A stretch of DNA of 6,845 bases, taken from the NCBI GenBank assembly GCA_029879665.1, contig JAOUPW010000100.1, positions 1-6,845 on the forward strand, in the 5' to 3' direction. Made by a program: the position numbers and the translations under genes. Every line of letters begins with the position of its first letter. Positions within the stretch are counted from its first letter, which is position 1. The notes beneath the pieces are model-generated. The model was not told the DNA's origin. It worked only from the letters and a program-made list of their open reading frames with translations, and made no database searches. The DNA comes from Rhodospirillales bacterium (GTDB lineage: Bacteria > Pseudomonadota > Alphaproteobacteria > Rhodospirillales > JAOUPW01). Positions 5,853 through 6,845 of this stretch are shown here, piece after piece.

Positions 5853-6845
5853 ATTTTTGCAGTGACAATGCCACCGGCGTAGCACCGGAAATTATGAACG
5901 CCCTCGCCAGAGCGGCCGAGGGATCGGTTCGCGCCTATGGCAACGACTCTTTGACTCGGGATTTGGAAACCCGAATCGCGGGTCTGTTTGAAACCGAGGC
6001 CGATGTCTTTCTGGTGGCAACCGGAACGGCGGCCAATGCGCTGGCCATTTCGGTTCTGACACCGCCTTATGGATCCGTGTACTGCCACGCCCGGGCGCAC
6101 ATCGAAACGGATGAATGCGGCGCGCCGGAATTTTATACCGGGGGCTGCAAAATGGTGCTGTTGGAAGGCGAGAACGGAAAAATTTCCGCCGCCGCCCTTG
6201 AGACGGCTTTGGCGAAGGAAAAAAGGGGAGTGCATGCGGTTCTGCCATCGGTCCTCAGCCTCGCCCAAATCACAGAGGCCGGCACCGCCTATACGGTGGA
6301 TGAAATCCGCATTCTTGCCGGGATTGCTCACGCGCATGGGCTGAAGGTGCACATGGACGGCGCCCGTTTCGCCAACGCGATTGCCTCGATGGCTTGTTCG
6401 CCTGCCGATCTCACCTGGAAGGCGGGGATCGATGCGCTTTGCTTCGGCGCCACCAAGAATGGTGCCATGGGCGCCGAAGCCGTGGTTTTATTCGACCGCG
6501 ACCATGATGACGATCTTGCCTACCGGCGCAAGCGGGGCGGTCATCTGGTTTCCAAAATGCGCTTCCTTGCCGCTCAGTTTGAAGCTTACCTTTCCGATGA
6601 CCTGTGGCTGAAAAACGCACGCCATGCAAATGCCACGGCAAAACGGTTGGCTGAAGGACTTGGCGGCGTTCCGCCACTTTCGGTTTTATATCCTGTCGAC
6701 GGCAATGAAATTTTTGTCACAATGCCGGACTCGCTGGTTGAGGGGCTGAAAGGTGACGGATTTGATTTCTACCACTGGGCGGATGAGTTGCCGGGGCGGG
6801 CTCTGGTGCGGTTGGTGACTGCCTTTAACACGCGTCCCGAGGACG
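5849..6845 (+). CDS. ltaE: Low-specificity L-threonine aldolase (3' end outside window)
   Basis: PLP-dependent enzyme, fold type I, that cleaves L-threonine (and allo-threonine) to glycine and acetaldehyde in the cytoplasm. It begins at GTG 5849 with the family N-terminus NFCSDNATGVAPEIM. The frame stays open to the right edge: 332 residues are visible, and from usual family length roughly 10-20 are missing. Visible landmarks: ATGTAANALA (58-67) in the cofactor phosphate-binding region; His84 in ARAHIETDECGAPEF, the His that stacks on PLP; VHMDGARFANA (168-178), with Asp170 for the pyridine nitrogen and Arg173; and CFGATKNG (198-205), with Lys203 as the Schiff-base lysine. It resembles the Pseudomonas-type enzymes (CFGGTKNG) more than E. 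coli LtaE. The start codon overlaps the JAMM stop by 4 bases, so the two form an operon. A D-threonine or beta-hydroxy amino acid preference cannot be excluded from sequence. Confidence 0.92.
   Translation, partial: MNFCSDNATGVAPEIMNALARAAEGSVRAYGNDSLTRDLETRIAGLFETEADVFLVATGTAANALAISVLTPPYGSVYCHARAHIETDECGAPEFYTGGCKMVLLEGENGKISAAALETALAKEKRGVHAVLPSVLSLAQITEAGTAYTVDEIRILAGIAHAHGLKVHMDGARFANAIASMACSPADLTWKAGIDALCFGATKNGAMGAEAVVLFDRDHDDDLAYRRKRGGHLVSKMRFLAAQFEAYLSDDLWLKNARHANATAKRLAEGLGGVPPLSVLYPVDGNEIFVTMPDSLVEGLKGDGFDFYHWADELPGRALVRLVTAFNTRPED

Noticed and set aside
5340..6677. Minus-strand frames opposite the JAMM and threonine aldolase genes
   Set aside because: The plus-strand proteins carry full catalytic motifs, and the opposite frames have no domain signature.

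Overview
The window looks like a chromosomal segment from an alphaproteobacterium, probably Rhodospirillales-like. The case rests on two RpoH (sigma-32) paralogues in tandem, an rluD gene directly upstream of one of them, and the style of the proteins. I cannot name a genus or species from sequence alone. Seven protein genes are supported and no tRNA, rRNA, CRISPR array or insertion sequence is seen.

Left part (1-1923, + strand): a two-gene unit. The first gene is open to the left edge. Its visible start is the tail of a Ser/Thr protein-kinase fold (subdomains IX-XI), followed by a long uncharacterised region and a C-terminal membrane anchor. The second encodes a small multi-pass membrane protein that starts 8 bases after the kinase-like stop. 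Both are AT-richer than the right half (roughly low forties % G+C in lines I sampled, against high fifties in rluD).

Middle (1996-5232, - strand): rluD (23S rRNA pseudouridine synthase), then rpoH copy B (304 aa), then rpoH copy A (294 aa), in transcription order. The two RpoH proteins align without gaps for about 280 residues at about 63% identity by hand count, so this is a tandem paralogue pair. The 364 bp between them is the longest non-coding stretch. It holds a C-rich, G-poor stretch just after copy B (candidate Rho-dependent terminator), a perfect 14-bp inverted repeat, a second shorter dyad, a 14-bp palindrome in AT-rich DNA, and an orphan Shine-Dalgarno-like sequence in the copy A leader. 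Each copy therefore probably has its own expression control.

Right part (5400-6845, + strand): a standalone JAMM/MPN (M67-type) metallopeptidase-like protein with an intact zinc motif. It overlaps by 4 bases (GTGA) a low-specificity L-threonine aldolase gene that runs off the right edge. This pair is divergent from rluD.

Working picture: housekeeping translation and heat-shock genes in the middle, flanked by an unusual membrane-anchored kinase-like module on the left and a peptidase/PLP-aldolase pair on the right. The most interesting items are the kinase-like/membrane module, the rpoH duplication with its structured spacer, and the tight JAMM-aldolase coupling.
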